Origin: Enterobacteriaceae bacterium UBA2655
Lineage (GTDB): Bacteria; Pseudomonadota; Gammaproteobacteria; Enterobacterales; Enterobacteriaceae
Assembly (NCBI GenBank): GCA_002359495.1
Contig: DENB01000043.1
Location: forward strand, 5,814 to 20,611
Length of the DNA stretch: 14,798 bases
Direction: 5' to 3'
Within the stretch, counting starts at the first letter, position 1. Every line of letters starts with the position of its first letter. Under the pieces are notes generated by a model, which was not told where the DNA came from, made no database searches, and was given only the letters and a program-made list of their open reading frames with translations. Below, one piece after another: positions 1 through 6,609 of the stretch. Both the position numbers and the translations under genes were made by a program.

Positions 1-1
1 C

Positions 2-832
2 ATGCACTACGCGCGTCACGACGGCGAAGCGGAGGATGTGGCGGTCGCGCTGAACGAGCAGTACCAGCCGCGCTTCGCCGGCGACGAACTGCCGTCGAAC
101 CCGGTCGCCTGCGCGCTGGCGATCGCCGATAAAATGGACACGCTGGCGGGCATTTTCGGCATCGGCCAGCATCCGAAAGGGGATAAAGATCCCTTTGCGC
201 TGCGTCGCGCCGCGCTGGGCGTGCTGCGTATCATCGTTGAGAAAAATCTGCCGCTCGATCTGCAAACCCTGACGGAAGAGGCGGCGCGTCTTTACGGCAG
301 CAAGCTGAGCAACGCCAATGTCGTGGACGGCGTTATCGACTTTATGCTCGGACGTTTCCGCACCTGGTATCAGGAAGCAGGCCACAGCGTCGATACCATT
401 CAGGCGGTGCTGGCGCGTCGTCCGACGCGTCCGGCCGATTTCGACGCGCGCATGAAGGCGGTCTCCCACTTCCGTACGCTGGACGCGGCGGCGGCGCTGG
501 CGGCGGCGAACAAGCGCGTCTCCAATATTCTGGCGAAAGCGACCGAGCCGCTGAATGAGAGCGTGCAGGCCTCGCTGTTGAAAGAGAACGAAGAGATCAA
601 GCTGGCTACCTTCGTGACCGCGCTGACCAGCAAGCTGCAGCCTTATTTTGCCGAAGGCCGCTATCAGGATGCGCTGATCGAGCTGGCGCAGCTGCGCGAA
701 GCGGTAGACAGCTTCTTCGATAAGGTGATGGTGAACGCCGACGATCGGGACGTGCGGATCAACCGTCTGACGTTGCTGGCGAAGCTGCGCGAGCTGTTCC
801 TGCAGGCGGCGGATATTTCGCTGTTGCAGTAA
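2..832 (+). CDS. glyS: Glycyl-tRNA synthetase beta subunit, C-terminal part (5' end outside window)
   Basis: GlyS is the beta subunit of the alpha2beta2 bacterial glycyl-tRNA synthetase, which charges tRNA-Gly in the cytoplasm. The 276 residues visible match the end of E. coli GlyS (689 aa, about residues 414-689) almost continuously, including [14 protein letters not shown] near the window edge and the closing [13 protein letters not shown]. The frame is open at the window edge, so the first Met is internal and the true start lies outside. The first ~50 residues carry the tail of the HD-like domain, and the last ~120 the helical DALR-type anticodon-binding domain. glyQ would be expected just upstream, as in E. 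coli. The stop is followed 17 bp later by a strong terminator, so the gene ends its operon. Confidence 0.98.
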   Translation: MHYARHDGEAEDVAVALNEQYQPRFAGDELPSNPVACALAIADKMDTLAGIFGIGQHPKGDKDPFALRRAALGVLRIIVEKNLPLDLQTLTEEAARLYGSKLSNANVVDGVIDFMLGRFRTWYQEAGHSVDTIQAVLARRPTRPADFDARMKAVSHFRTLDAAAALAAANKRVSNILAKATEPLNESVQASLLKENEEIKLATFVTALTSKLQPYFAEGRYQDALIELAQLREAVDSFFDKVMVNADDRDVRINRLTLLAKLRELFLQAADISLLQ

Positions 833-849
833 GCCTGATGCGTTTAACA

Positions 850-874
850 AGGCGAGCCTGAGGCTCGCCTTTTT
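850..874 (+). terminator. Rho-independent terminator of glyS
   Basis: A perfect 9-bp stem (aggcgagcc at 850-858, ggctcgcct at 862-870) with a 3-nt loop is followed directly by a run of T to 874. It sits 17 bp after the glyS stop and closes that transcript. Confidence 0.92.
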
Positions 875-1127
875 ATTGGCAGGATGCCGGGCTGGTTTTA
901 TTCAAAGGTTATTAAGGAGAAATAAGACCGGTCGCAAAAAATATTCAGCGCTAACGTCATATTTTGCTATTTTAATTAATATTAAATTCAATTTATAAAA
1001 TATATTTACCTTATTTGATTCAGGCTTGATTCACAAAAAACAGGTTGGGTTGTAAGCGGAAAAGATTCGCAGTAATATAAAAACTCCGGTTAAAATTTAA
1101 TTTTTATAATTTATTTACGACGCAGCA
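875..1127. other. AT-rich intergenic region after glyS
   Basis: This gap between the glyS terminator and the leader of the small membrane protein gene is strikingly AT-rich, especially about 945-1020, where runs of A and T dominate, unlike the GC-rich genes around it. I see no gene of convincing length on either strand. A Shine-Dalgarno-like aaggaga at 913-919 has no ORF behind it. Composition of this kind suits a regulatory region or a horizontally acquired or H-NS-bound stretch; I cannot tell which. Confidence 0.6.
1050..1078 (+). promoter_or_regulatory. Putative sigma70 promoter of the small membrane protein gene
   Basis: TTGTAA (1050-1055) and TAATAT (1073-1078) are separated by exactly 17 bp, a good match to the sigma70 -35/-10 pair (4/6 and 5/6). 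Transcription would start near 1085 and give a leader of about 125 nt before the start at 1212. A second -10-like TATAAT at 1105-1110 has no -35 partner. In such AT-rich DNA chance matches are common, so this is a candidate only. Confidence 0.45.
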
Positions 1128-1147
1128 ATGCGGGCGAATCGGCAACG

Positions 1148-1186
1148 GGAAAAGGCTTTCCGCGCGCGTCAGATGGCAACGCCATC
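1148..1186 (+). other. Two small hairpins in the leader of the 62-aa membrane protein
   Basis: GGAAA (1148-1152) pairs with TTTCC (1157-1161) around a 4-nt loop. GATGGC (1172-1177) pairs with GCCATC (1181-1186) around a 3-nt loop. Both lie in the untranslated leader between the putative promoter and the ribosome binding site near 1198. They may be a folded mRNA leader; no known riboswitch class is recognised. Confidence 0.35.
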
Positions 1187-1211
1187 ATACGGATTGAAAA
1201 GGAATTCATTC

Positions 1212-1400
1212 ATGCAGGGAAAAATGACGCAACGTTCAGGTTTATTGTTTTCTTTAACGCATATTATTTTGCACATTGCCTTGGGTATCGCGGCGATTAT
1301 TATTTCTTTCTTTTGCACGCTGCTGCATTATGCCAGCAACCTGACCGGCGCATGCGTGTTTATATTAATCTTTTTATATTTTTTCTGTCTGTTCTGGTAA
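1212..1400 (+). CDS. Small hydrophobic membrane protein, 62 aa, unknown family
   Basis: I do not recognise this protein. Translation from ATG 1212 gives 62 residues: a short polar N-terminus (MQGKMTQRSG), a long hydrophobic stretch at about residues 11-40 (LFSLTHIILHIALGIAAIII and onward), a brief turn (HYASNLTG) and a second hydrophobic segment at about 48-61 ending FLYFFCLFW. Two inner-membrane helices are likely. The start is chosen because aaaggaa lies 8 nt upstream; ATG 1224 (58 aa) is also possible. An in-frame ATG at 1128 has no ribosome binding site, and its extra residues are encoded by the leader hairpins. Codons are AT-rich compared with neighbours. It stands alone, between the glyS terminator and the convergent yibF. 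It could be a stress-induced small protein or a toxin-like peptide; I assign no function. Confidence 0.55.
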   Translation: MQGKMTQRSGLLFSLTHIILHIALGIAAIIISFFCTLLHYASNLTGACVFILIFLYFFCLFW

Positions 1401-1462
1401 CGGCATCGCCGTCTGCCGCGCGCGGGGCGCGGCAAGCGGGAGAGCGTTTCGGCCTGAGTGAA

Positions 1463-2074
1463 TCAGGCGTTAGGCGGCACGGTGCGGGCGAAACTTTCGC
1501 GCTGGAACAATCTTTCCGCCAGTTTTACCAGCGAAGGGCGATCGACGCACCAATTAGGCACCACGCGACGGAAGTTAAGATAGCCAATCATGCAGCCGGT
1601 CGCGATGTCGGCAAGGTTAAGGCTGTCGCCGTTGAGAAGCTGGCCGCTGGCCGCCTCTTTCTCCAGCGCATCCAGGCCGTGACGAATTTTCTCACGATGG
1701 CGCAGCATCACCTCTTCCGATTGTTGATCACCGGGACGCAGCTGTTCGCGCACGATGATCACCGCCGCATCGCTGATCCCGTCGGCCAGTTTCTCCAGCT
1801 GACGGATCCTCAGCGCCTGCATCGGATCGTCCGGTAAAAAAGCGGGCGTTTCCGACCGGGTTTCCAGATATTCCGCAATGATGGCGGAGTCATACCAGAT
1901 ATGATGATCGTCAGCCACCAGCGCAGGCACCTTGCCCAGCGGGTTATAGAGCGGCACATGACTTTCAGCATGCCAGGGCGACTCGTTTACAAACTCAAAA
2001 ATGATCCCCTTTTCCAGCATCAAGACGGAAATTTTACGCACGTAGGGACTGGTGTAGCTGCCGATCAGTTTCAT
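1463..2074 (-). CDS. yibF: Glutathione S-transferase family protein YibF
   Basis: A cytoplasmic glutathione S-transferase-like protein of 203 residues, colinear with E. coli YibF (202 aa). Residues 1-75 are the thioredoxin-like domain, with the N-terminal motif [14 protein letters not shown], the NPLGKVPAL segment carrying the cis-proline, and DSAIIAEYL, which contacts glutathione in this fold. The remainder is the all-helical C-terminal domain (LADGISDAA, the NLADIA N-capping region, GYLNFRRV, and the end [12 protein letters not shown]). Start: three consecutive start codons (GTG 2080, ATG 2077, ATG 2074) follow a GGAG; the last has the best spacing (7 nt) and matches the E. coli N-terminus. 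The substrate is unknown. fdhE lies 46 bp upstream in the same direction, so the two could be cotranscribed, but no functional link is evident. Confidence 0.93.
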   Translation of the reverse strand: MKLIGSYTSPYVRKISVLMLEKGIIFEFVNESPWHAESHVPLYNPLGKVPALVADDHHIWYDSAIIAEYLETRSETPAFLPDDPMQALRIRQLEKLADGISDAAVIIVREQLRPGDQQSEEVMLRHREKIRHGLDALEKEAASGQLLNGDSLNLADIATGCMIGYLNFRRVVPNWCVDRPSLVKLAERLFQRESFARTVPPNA

Positions 2075-2120
2075 CATCACTCTCCGTTACAAAGCGCTGC
2101 CGATACTCTTCCCGCCGGGG

Positions 2121-3050
2121 TTATTCGCCCGGAAACATAAATGGATTAAGGCTGCTGCGCGCAAAGCCTTCCTGCTCCATACGGGCATCCAGCACCAGCG
2201 AGGCCAAATCGTCCGCCACCGGCTCGACCGACGGCATCTTCTCCTGGTACAACATTTTCATGTAGGTGCCGCAGTCGCCGCAGCTCTCCACCTTGATCGC
2301 CGTCTCATCGCCCTCCAGCGACCAGAGGTGCAAATCGCGCGTGTGATCGCAGTTCGAACATTTGCCCGCCGCCACGTGCCATTCGCTTTCGCACAGATTG
2401 CAGTGCAGATAGCGCAGCCCGTCGTCCTGTTGGGTATCCATATGCACCACGCCAGAAACCGGAATACTGGCGCAAACCGGACAAAACTGATGCTGTTCGC
2501 CATACTCGACGCGCGCTTTTCCCGGAATGAGCGTCGCCATCTGCGCCCAGTAAACCGACAGCGCCGCCCAGATAAAGGGCGATTTATCGCTGCTGACCTG
2601 CGCGAAATCGCCGGCGAACAGCGCGCTGGCCATCGCTTCCAGCTCGTGCGCCGAAGCTTTTTCCAGATTTTCCAGCACCGCCAGCGCCTGGCCGCTCATC
2701 TCCGGCTTCAGCTCGGCGATCAGCGAATGCAGCAGCCGTTGCCAGTGCGCGCTGCGCGGCAGAGTGTGAATATCCAGCGGCGGCTTTTCCTGCTGCGCGC
2801 TCTGCGCAAGCCGCGCGCGCAGATCCATCTGCAGCGGATGATCGTACAGCACGATCTCCTGCGCCTGAGCAATGACCGCGGCGAAACGCAGGTAGTCGCC
2901 CAGCGGATTTTTCGGCGCCAGCTGGCGCAGGCGCGCGGCGCGGCGGCTGTACAAATTTTTCAACCGTGGAAAAAGTAACGGCGGGATGGTGTCCGCCGCG
3001 GTTCCGTCGCTTTTTTCCAGCTGCTCCTGCGGGATTATGCGAATGCTCAT
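2121..3050 (-). CDS. fdhE: Formate dehydrogenase accessory protein FdhE
   Basis: FdhE is a cytoplasmic iron-binding (rubredoxin-like) factor needed for activity of the respiratory formate dehydrogenases (FDH-O/FDH-N in E. coli), acting on the catalytic subunit before or during Tat export. The protein is 309 residues, exactly the E. coli length, starting [10 protein letters not shown] and ending NPFMFPGE. Four CXXC pairs are visible: 190-193, 217-220, 231-234 and 257-260, matching the family's metal-binding cysteines. The start at 3050 is chosen by homology and an AGGA 9 nt upstream. The frame stays open to 3119, but that 23-residue extension has no family support. It faces away from fdhD. In E. 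coli fdhE is the last gene of fdoGHI-fdhE; here the structural genes are absent between fdhD and fdhE. Confidence 0.96.
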   Translation of the reverse strand: MSIRIIPQEQLEKSDGTAADTIPPLLFPRLKNLYSRRAARLRQLAPKNPLGDYLRFAAVIAQAQEIVLYDHPLQMDLRARLAQSAQQEKPPLDIHTLPRSAHWQRLLHSLIAELKPEMSGQALAVLENLEKASAHELEAMASALFAGDFAQVSSDKSPFIWAALSVYWAQMATLIPGKARVEYGEQHQFCPVCASIPVSGVVHMDTQQDDGLRYLHCNLCESEWHVAAGKCSNCDHTRDLHLWSLEGDETAIKVESCGDCGTYMKMLYQEKMPSVEPVADDLASLVLDARMEQEGFARSSLNPFMFPGE

Positions 3051-3127
3051 CGGGGCGTTTCCTGTTGTGTTGGGCAAAGGCGCGGTGCAGGCTGCCTGCG
3101 CCAGAACGATCGCCGGCATGATGAAGG

Positions 3128-3164
3128 CAGCTTAACCTTGCTGCCCAACAGCCTTATTAAGCTG
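3128..3164. promoter_or_regulatory. Inverted repeat in the fdhE-fdhD divergent region
   Basis: CAGCTTAA (3128-3135) and TTAAGCTG (3157-3164) form a perfect 8-bp inverted repeat. A smaller GCTG/CAGC pair nests in its centre, giving a symmetric hairpin or cruciform with a 4x4 internal loop. It lies about 80 bp upstream of the fdhE start, in its likely promoter or leader. It could be a regulator site or an mRNA hairpin; no regulator is recognised. Confidence 0.35.
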
Positions 3165-3206
3165 ATGATAGCAGCCCGACACAGACACTTCTGCCCAAAA
3201 TTCTCA

Positions 3207-3220
3207 TTACCCGAGGGTAA
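3207..3220. promoter_or_regulatory. Perfect 14-bp palindrome between fdhE and fdhD
   Basis: TTACCC-GA-GGGTAA is a perfect dyad roughly midway in the 271-bp gap between the divergent starts of fdhE (3050) and fdhD (3322). Position and symmetry suit an operator for a dimeric regulator controlling both genes. It does not fit the NarL heptamer or an ArcA site as I know them. No clear sigma70 promoter is visible elsewhere in the gap, and the gap holds no gene. Confidence 0.35.
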
Positions 3221-3321
3221 AACCTTTGCGGTGTCCGCGTCACAGGTTCAGAATTGCCGTCTGGCTGCGTTAAAAATCAGCGCAATGCCACTCTTTATCG
3301 TTAGGCCCGGAGCCAGTAATA

Positions 3322-4146
3322 GTGAAACAGAACGAAGCGGAAACCTCTTTAAAAGAGGGTGAGATCGTCGGCTTGCACAGCGTGCAGGTTTGGCAGCGCA
3401 GCGATTTGCAACAATCGCAGGCGGACTGGCTGGCGGATGAGGTGCCGGTAGCCCTGGTCTACAACGGCATTTCCCATGTGGTGATGATGGCGACGCCGAA
3501 GGATCTGGAGGCGTTCGCCCTGGGATTTTCACTGTCAGAAGGGATTATCGATTCGCCCGCCGACATTTTCGGCATGGATATCGTGCCGGGCTGCGACGGC
3601 ATTGAGGTGCAGATCGAACTCTCCAGCCGCCGTTTTATGGGGCTGAAAGAGCAGCGCCGCGCCATGGCGGGCCGTACCGGCTGTGGTGTTTGCGGCGTGG
3701 AGCAGCTGGAGCAAATCGGCAAACCGATCGCGCCGCTGCCGTTTACCCAGACGTTCGCCCTGAACAATCTGGACAGGGCGTTGCATCAGCTAAACGATTA
3801 CCAGCCGATAGGGCAGAAAACCGGCTGCACCCATGTCGCGGCCTGGATAGCGCCGGAGGGCGAACTGAGTGGCGGCTGCGAGGATGTAGGGCGCCACGTC
3901 GCGCTCGACAAGCTGCTCGGCTATCGCAGCCAGCAGGCGTGGCGGCAGGGCGCAGTGCTGGTCTCCAGCCGCGCCAGCTATGAGATGGTGCAGAAATCCG
4001 CCATGTGCGGCGTGGAGATCCTGTTCGCCGTTTCCGCCGCCACGCGCCTGGCGGTAGAGGTCGCCGAGCGCAGTAACCTGACGCTGGTGGGCTTCAGCAA
4101 ACCGGGCCGCGCCACGGTTTACACCCATCCGCAAAGGCTGGTTTAA
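3322..4146 (+). CDS. fdhD: Sulfurtransferase FdhD for formate dehydrogenase
   Basis: FdhD carries sulfur from the cysteine desulfurase IscS to the molybdenum (bis-MGD) cofactor of formate dehydrogenases, which are inactive without it. The 274 residues match E. coli FdhD (277 aa) throughout. The sulfur-carrying CGVC loop is at 121-124 inside [13 protein letters not shown]. Other conserved blocks are [13 protein letters not shown] (40-52), [16 protein letters not shown] (185-200), [18 protein letters not shown] (216-233) and the terminal [14 protein letters not shown]. Translation starts at GTG 3322, with GGAG 9 nt upstream. The gene is divergent from fdhE and converges on the DeoR-type gene, with which it shares 4 bp at the stop codons. 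Having no formate dehydrogenase structural gene nearby, FdhD must serve enzymes encoded elsewhere, if any. Confidence 0.97.
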   Translation: MKQNEAETSLKEGEIVGLHSVQVWQRSDLQQSQADWLADEVPVALVYNGISHVVMMATPKDLEAFALGFSLSEGIIDSPADIFGMDIVPGCDGIEVQIELSSRRFMGLKEQRRAMAGRTGCGVCGVEQLEQIGKPIAPLPFTQTFALNNLDRALHQLNDYQPIGQKTGCTHVAAWIAPEGELSGGCEDVGRHVALDKLLGYRSQQAWRQGAVLVSSRASYEMVQKSAMCGVEILFAVSAATRLAVEVAERSNLTLVGFSKPGRATVYTHPQRLV

Positions 4147-4928
4147 GCCAGCACCACCTGCGACAGCGCCTGGCGCAGCGTCGCCAGGGCGGGAAGGTCC
4201 GCTCCGCCGCTGTCTGTCACCAGAGCGGCGATCGCCTGCGGCGCCGCATACTGGCTGCGGCTGATCACGCCCAGCTTGCTGTGATCCGCCAGCAGGATTA
4301 ACTGGCTGGACTGCTGCGCCATGGCGCGGGCGATGGCGGCTTCGTGCGGATGAAAGCTGCTGGCGCCGTTTTTCGCCTCAATACCCACCGGCGACAGCAA
4401 TGCCGCGTCGGCGCGGAAGCGATAAATGTCTCCCACCGTGATTTCACCGCGCGTCTGTTGCGCGCCTGCGGTCATCGCGCCGCCCAGCAGGATAATCTCG
4501 TTGTTCAGCGTTTCATGCTCTTCGGCGGCGCTGAGCGCCAGCGCCGCCTGCAGGCTGTTAGTGATGATCGTCAGGCCGGACATGGTGCGCAGCTCCTGCG
4601 CCAGCATGGTCGTGGTGCTGCCCGCATCAATAAACAGCGTTTGCCCCGGCTGCAGCAGGCGCGCCGCGGTGCGGGCGATGGCGCGCTTCTCTTTCGCCAT
4701 CGCGGCGCTGCGCACGCGCAGCGGCGGCTCCGGCGCATTATTGCTTACCGCGACCAGGCCACCGTGCACGCGGCGCGCTACGCCCTGCGCTTCCAGCTCA
4801 ATGATGTCTCGCCGCGCCGTTTCCCGCGATATGCCCAACTCTTTAATGATGCGTTCCGTACTGACTTGATTCAGGGTGGTCAGCAGGGCGCGAATACGGT
4901 GTAAGCGAGTTTCCTGCAGCATAATCAT
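4143..4928 (-). CDS. DeoR/GlpR-family transcriptional regulator
   Basis: A 261-residue sugar-phosphate-type repressor of the DeoR family (usual length ~250). Residues 5-57 form the DeoR winged helix-turn-helix, with recognition-helix signature [13 protein letters not shown] (34-46) and wing RRVHGG (52-57). The C-terminal DeoRC effector domain shows [10 protein letters not shown] (101-110), IITNS (121-125), LLGGAM (147-152) and LADHSKLG (213-220). This domain is a ribose-phosphate-isomerase-like fold that usually binds a phosphorylated metabolite. The start at 4928 follows a GAGGG; ATG 4922 is an alternative. The gene is divergent from the class III PLP enzyme at 5105, and a set of phased repeats lies between them, so that enzyme and the regulator itself are the likely targets. 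Its tail overlaps fdhD by 4 bp. The exact orthologue and effector are unknown. Confidence 0.9.
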   Translation of the reverse strand: MIMLQETRLHRIRALLTTLNQVSTERIIKELGISRETARRDIIELEAQGVARRVHGGLVAVSNNAPEPPLRVRSAAMAKEKRAIARTAARLLQPGQTLFIDAGSTTTMLAQELRTMSGLTIITNSLQAALALSAAEEHETLNNEIILLGGAMTAGAQQTRGEITVGDIYRFRADAALLSPVGIEAKNGASSFHPHEAAIARAMAQQSSQLILLADHSKLGVISRSQYAAPQAIAALVTDSGGADLPALATLRQALSQVVLA

Positions 4929-4993
4929 TATTCCCTCTCTGGCTGGCGCGGTTATCGGGGATTAGCTTACCTGAGCGGCGATCCGACGTCATG

Positions 4994-5028
4994 TGTATTT
5001 TGTTGTATTTGTGTATTTGGTTGCATTT
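4994..5028. promoter_or_regulatory. Four phased TGTATTT-type direct repeats, probable DeoR-family operator
   Basis: TGTATTT occurs at 4994, 5004 and 5012, and TGCATTT at 5022, giving start-to-start spacings of 10, 8 and 10 bp, close to one helical turn. Short T-rich direct repeats with this phasing are typical of operators of DeoR-family repressors such as AgaR and GlpR-type proteins. They sit between the divergent DeoR-family gene (start 4928) and the PLP enzyme gene (start 5105). Immediately downstream is TGATG-aact-CATCA (5045-5058), a short inverted repeat that may belong to the promoter. No good -35/-10 pair is evident for either gene. Confidence 0.5.
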
Positions 5029-5104
5029 TGTCGAAAACGCGTCATGATGAACTCATCAAATTTCGACCAGTAGGCCCCCCTTCACTTTTGCAACGGGAGT
5101 TATC

Positions 5105-6445
5105 ATGGCTACACGTTCAACCATCATGGATACCAACAGTTTTCGTGCGGAGCACGCCGCCGGTCTGGATGCGGATGTACGCAAGCTGACCGATAAACGC
5201 AGCAAGGTCCTTGGCGAATCCTACCGCCTGTTTTACCGCAAGCCGGTACATCTGGTGCGCGGCGAAGGGCAGTATCTGTGGGATGCGGCGGGCGACAAAT
5301 ATCTCGACGTGTATAACAATGTGGCCAGCATCGGCCATTGCCATCCGGCAGTGATCGAGGCGGTAACGCAGCAGATGAAGATGCTGAATACCCATACCCG
5401 CTACCTGCACGAACGCATCCTTGATTACTCCGAAGCCTTGCTCGCCACCGCGCCGGACGTCATCGACCGCGCGATGTATATGTGCACCGGTTCGGAAGCC
5501 AACGATCTGGCGATCCGCGTGGCGCGCGCCTGGAGCGGCGGCAGCGGCATTATCGTGTCGCAGGAGGCTTATCACGGCACCAGCGATCTTACCTCCGGCG
5601 CCTCGCCCGCGCTGGGCAGCGGACAGCCGCTGGCGCCGACCACGCGGCTGGTGCCACCGCCGGACGCGTATCGCGTCGATGCGCCCGATCTGGGCGAGTG
5701 GTTCGCCAACCAGATCCAGAAACAGATTGACGATATGAAAGCGCACAGCATCAAGTTCGCCGGTTTCCTCGCTGACTCCATTTTCTCTTCCGACGGCGTG
5801 CTGCCGAACCCGCGCGGCTTTCTGCAAAAGGCGGTGGATGTGGTGCACGCCAACGGCGGTATTTTTATCGCTGATGAAGTGCAGCCCGGCTTCGCTCGCA
5901 CCGGCGACGCGTTCTGGGGATTCGCCCGCCACGGCGTGGTGCCGGATATCATCACCACCGGGAAACCGATGGGGAACGGCATTCCGGTTTCGGGTCTGCT
6001 GGCGAAAAGCGAGGTGCTGGCCGCCTTCAGCGACAACATTCCCTATTTCAATACCTTTGGCGGCAATCCGGTGGCGATGGCCGCCGCTCAGGCGGTGCTG
6101 AACGTGATTCAGGAAGAGGGGTTGCAGGAGCACAGCCGCGTGGTCGGCGGCAAGCTGCTGGCGGAACTCAGCAAGCTGAAAGAGCGTTACGCCTGCGTCG
6201 GCGACGTGCGCGGCGCCGGACTGTTCATCGGCTTCGAACTGGTCAGCGACCGCGACCGCAAAACGCCGGATAAAGCGCTGGCGCTCGATCTGATTGAAAA
6301 GCTGCGCGACCACCATGTTCTGACGTCGGTAGCCGGCCCTTATGGCAACGTGCTGAAACTGCGTCCGCCGCTGGCGTTCCAGGAGAGCGACATCGACTGG
6401 CTGGTCGGCGCGCTGGATAAATCGCTCAGCGAGCTGGGGCGATAA
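5105..6445 (+). CDS. Class III PLP-dependent aminotransferase / phospho-lyase-like enzyme (ETNPPL/AGXT2L-type)
   Basis: A 446-residue fold-type I PLP enzyme of aminotransferase class III. Visible hallmarks: GSEAN (129-133), which holds the PLP phosphate; EAYHG (154-158), whose aromatic residue stacks on the ring; the DEVQPGFARTG signature (257-267) with the PLP-N1 aspartate 257; and TGKPMGNG (285-292) with the Schiff-base lysine 287. Several segments (GHCHPAVI, LNTHTRYLHE, IADEVQ, GKPMGNG, YFNTFGGNP, VGDVRGAGLFIG, the GP-NVLK-PP block) resemble human ETNPPL and PHYKPL, which eliminate phosphate from phosphoethanolamine or phosphohydroxylysine, more than they resemble ArgD or GabT. Substrate is therefore uncertain: phospho-lyase or omega-amino acid transaminase. 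The start at 5105 has GGAG 5 nt upstream. It is divergent from a DeoR-family regulator, probably its repressor. No transporter or kinase is adjacent. Confidence 0.88.
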   Translation: MATRSTIMDTNSFRAEHAAGLDADVRKLTDKRSKVLGESYRLFYRKPVHLVRGEGQYLWDAAGDKYLDVYNNVASIGHCHPAVIEAVTQQMKMLNTHTRYLHERILDYSEALLATAPDVIDRAMYMCTGSEANDLAIRVARAWSGGSGIIVSQEAYHGTSDLTSGASPALGSGQPLAPTTRLVPPPDAYRVDAPDLGEWFANQIQKQIDDMKAHSIKFAGFLADSIFSSDGVLPNPRGFLQKAVDVVHANGGIFIADEVQPGFARTGDAFWGFARHGVVPDIITTGKPMGNGIPVSGLLAKSEVLAAFSDNIPYFNTFGGNPVAMAAAQAVLNVIQEEGLQEHSRVVGGKLLAELSKLKERYACVGDVRGAGLFIGFELVSDRDRKTPDKALALDLIEKLRDHHVLTSVAGPYGNVLKLRPPLAFQESDIDWLVGALDKSLSELGR

Positions 6446-6451
6446 GCCTGC

Positions 6452-6490
6452 AAGGAATGGCGCCGCTTTTTCCAGCTGCGTCAATTCCTT
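6452..6490. other. Weak hairpin after the class III enzyme gene
   Basis: AAGGAAT (6452-6458) and ATTCCTT (6484-6490) form a 7-bp stem closing a 25-nt loop that contains CGCTTTTT. It starts 6 bp after the stop codon and could be a poor terminator. There is no T-run directly after it, and its right arm overlaps a putative Fur site for sodA. Confidence 0.25.
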
Positions 6491-6499
6491 ATCATTATT
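6481..6499 (-). promoter_or_regulatory. Putative Fur box upstream of sodA
   Basis: Read on the minus strand this 19-mer is AATAATGATAAGGAATTGA. It matches the classical Fur 19-bp consensus at 12 positions by my count, including ten consecutive bases (ATAATGATAA). Its position 39 bp or more upstream of the sodA -10 box is plausible, because E. coli sodA is repressed by Fur in iron-replete cells. The right half-site is poor. Confidence 0.35.
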
Positions 6500-6537
6500 A
6501 AGGCATTGATTACGCTTTTATGGATCATGAATTTAAC

Positions 6538-6543
6538 TATAAT
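6538..6543 (+). promoter_or_regulatory. -10 element of sodA
   Basis: TATAAT is a perfect -10 hexamer 67 bp before the sodA start codon. No good -35 lies 16-18 bp upstream (sequence around 6514-6521 is CTTTTA-like), as expected for a promoter helped by activators such as SoxS/MarA; no such site was identified with confidence. The resulting ~60-nt leader contains a GCACT/AGTGC hairpin (6562-6566, 6576-6580). Confidence 0.55.
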
Positions 6544-6609
6544 GATTCGACTGCTTACGCGGCACTCCATTGAGAAGTGCTGCCCAAACATTAAATGGAG
6601 AGGTTGAAC

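Noticed and set aside
913..919. Ribosome-binding-like aaggaga
   Set aside because: No start codon with an open frame of useful length follows it.
1128..1211. N-terminal extension of the small membrane protein
   Set aside because: No ribosome binding site at 1128; the extra residues are arginine-rich and encoded by leader hairpins, whereas ATG 1212 has a good site.
1212..1400. Hok-type type I toxin, because hokA lies near glyS in E. coli
   Set aside because: The protein has two hydrophobic segments and lacks the Hok pattern of one N-terminal helix followed by a charged cysteine-containing tail; no sok-like antisense RNA was recognised.
1401..1468. GC-rich hairpins between the small gene and yibF (1413-1435 and 1452-1468) as terminators
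   Set aside because: Stems exist but neither is followed by a T-run on either strand; the second overlaps the yibF stop codon.
2328..2978. 216-codon plus-strand frame inside fdhE
   Set aside because: Antisense shadow; arginine-rich translation without family resemblance.
3051..3119. 23-residue N-terminal extension of FdhE
   Set aside because: The E. coli-length start at 3050 has a ribosome binding site and matches MSIRIIPQ; the extension has no homology.
5117..6484. 455-codon open frame on the minus strand
   Set aside because: It lies antisense to the class III PLP enzyme gene, in a phase typical of GC-rich shadows; the composition (H/R/Q-rich) is not protein-like and the sense gene has clear homology.
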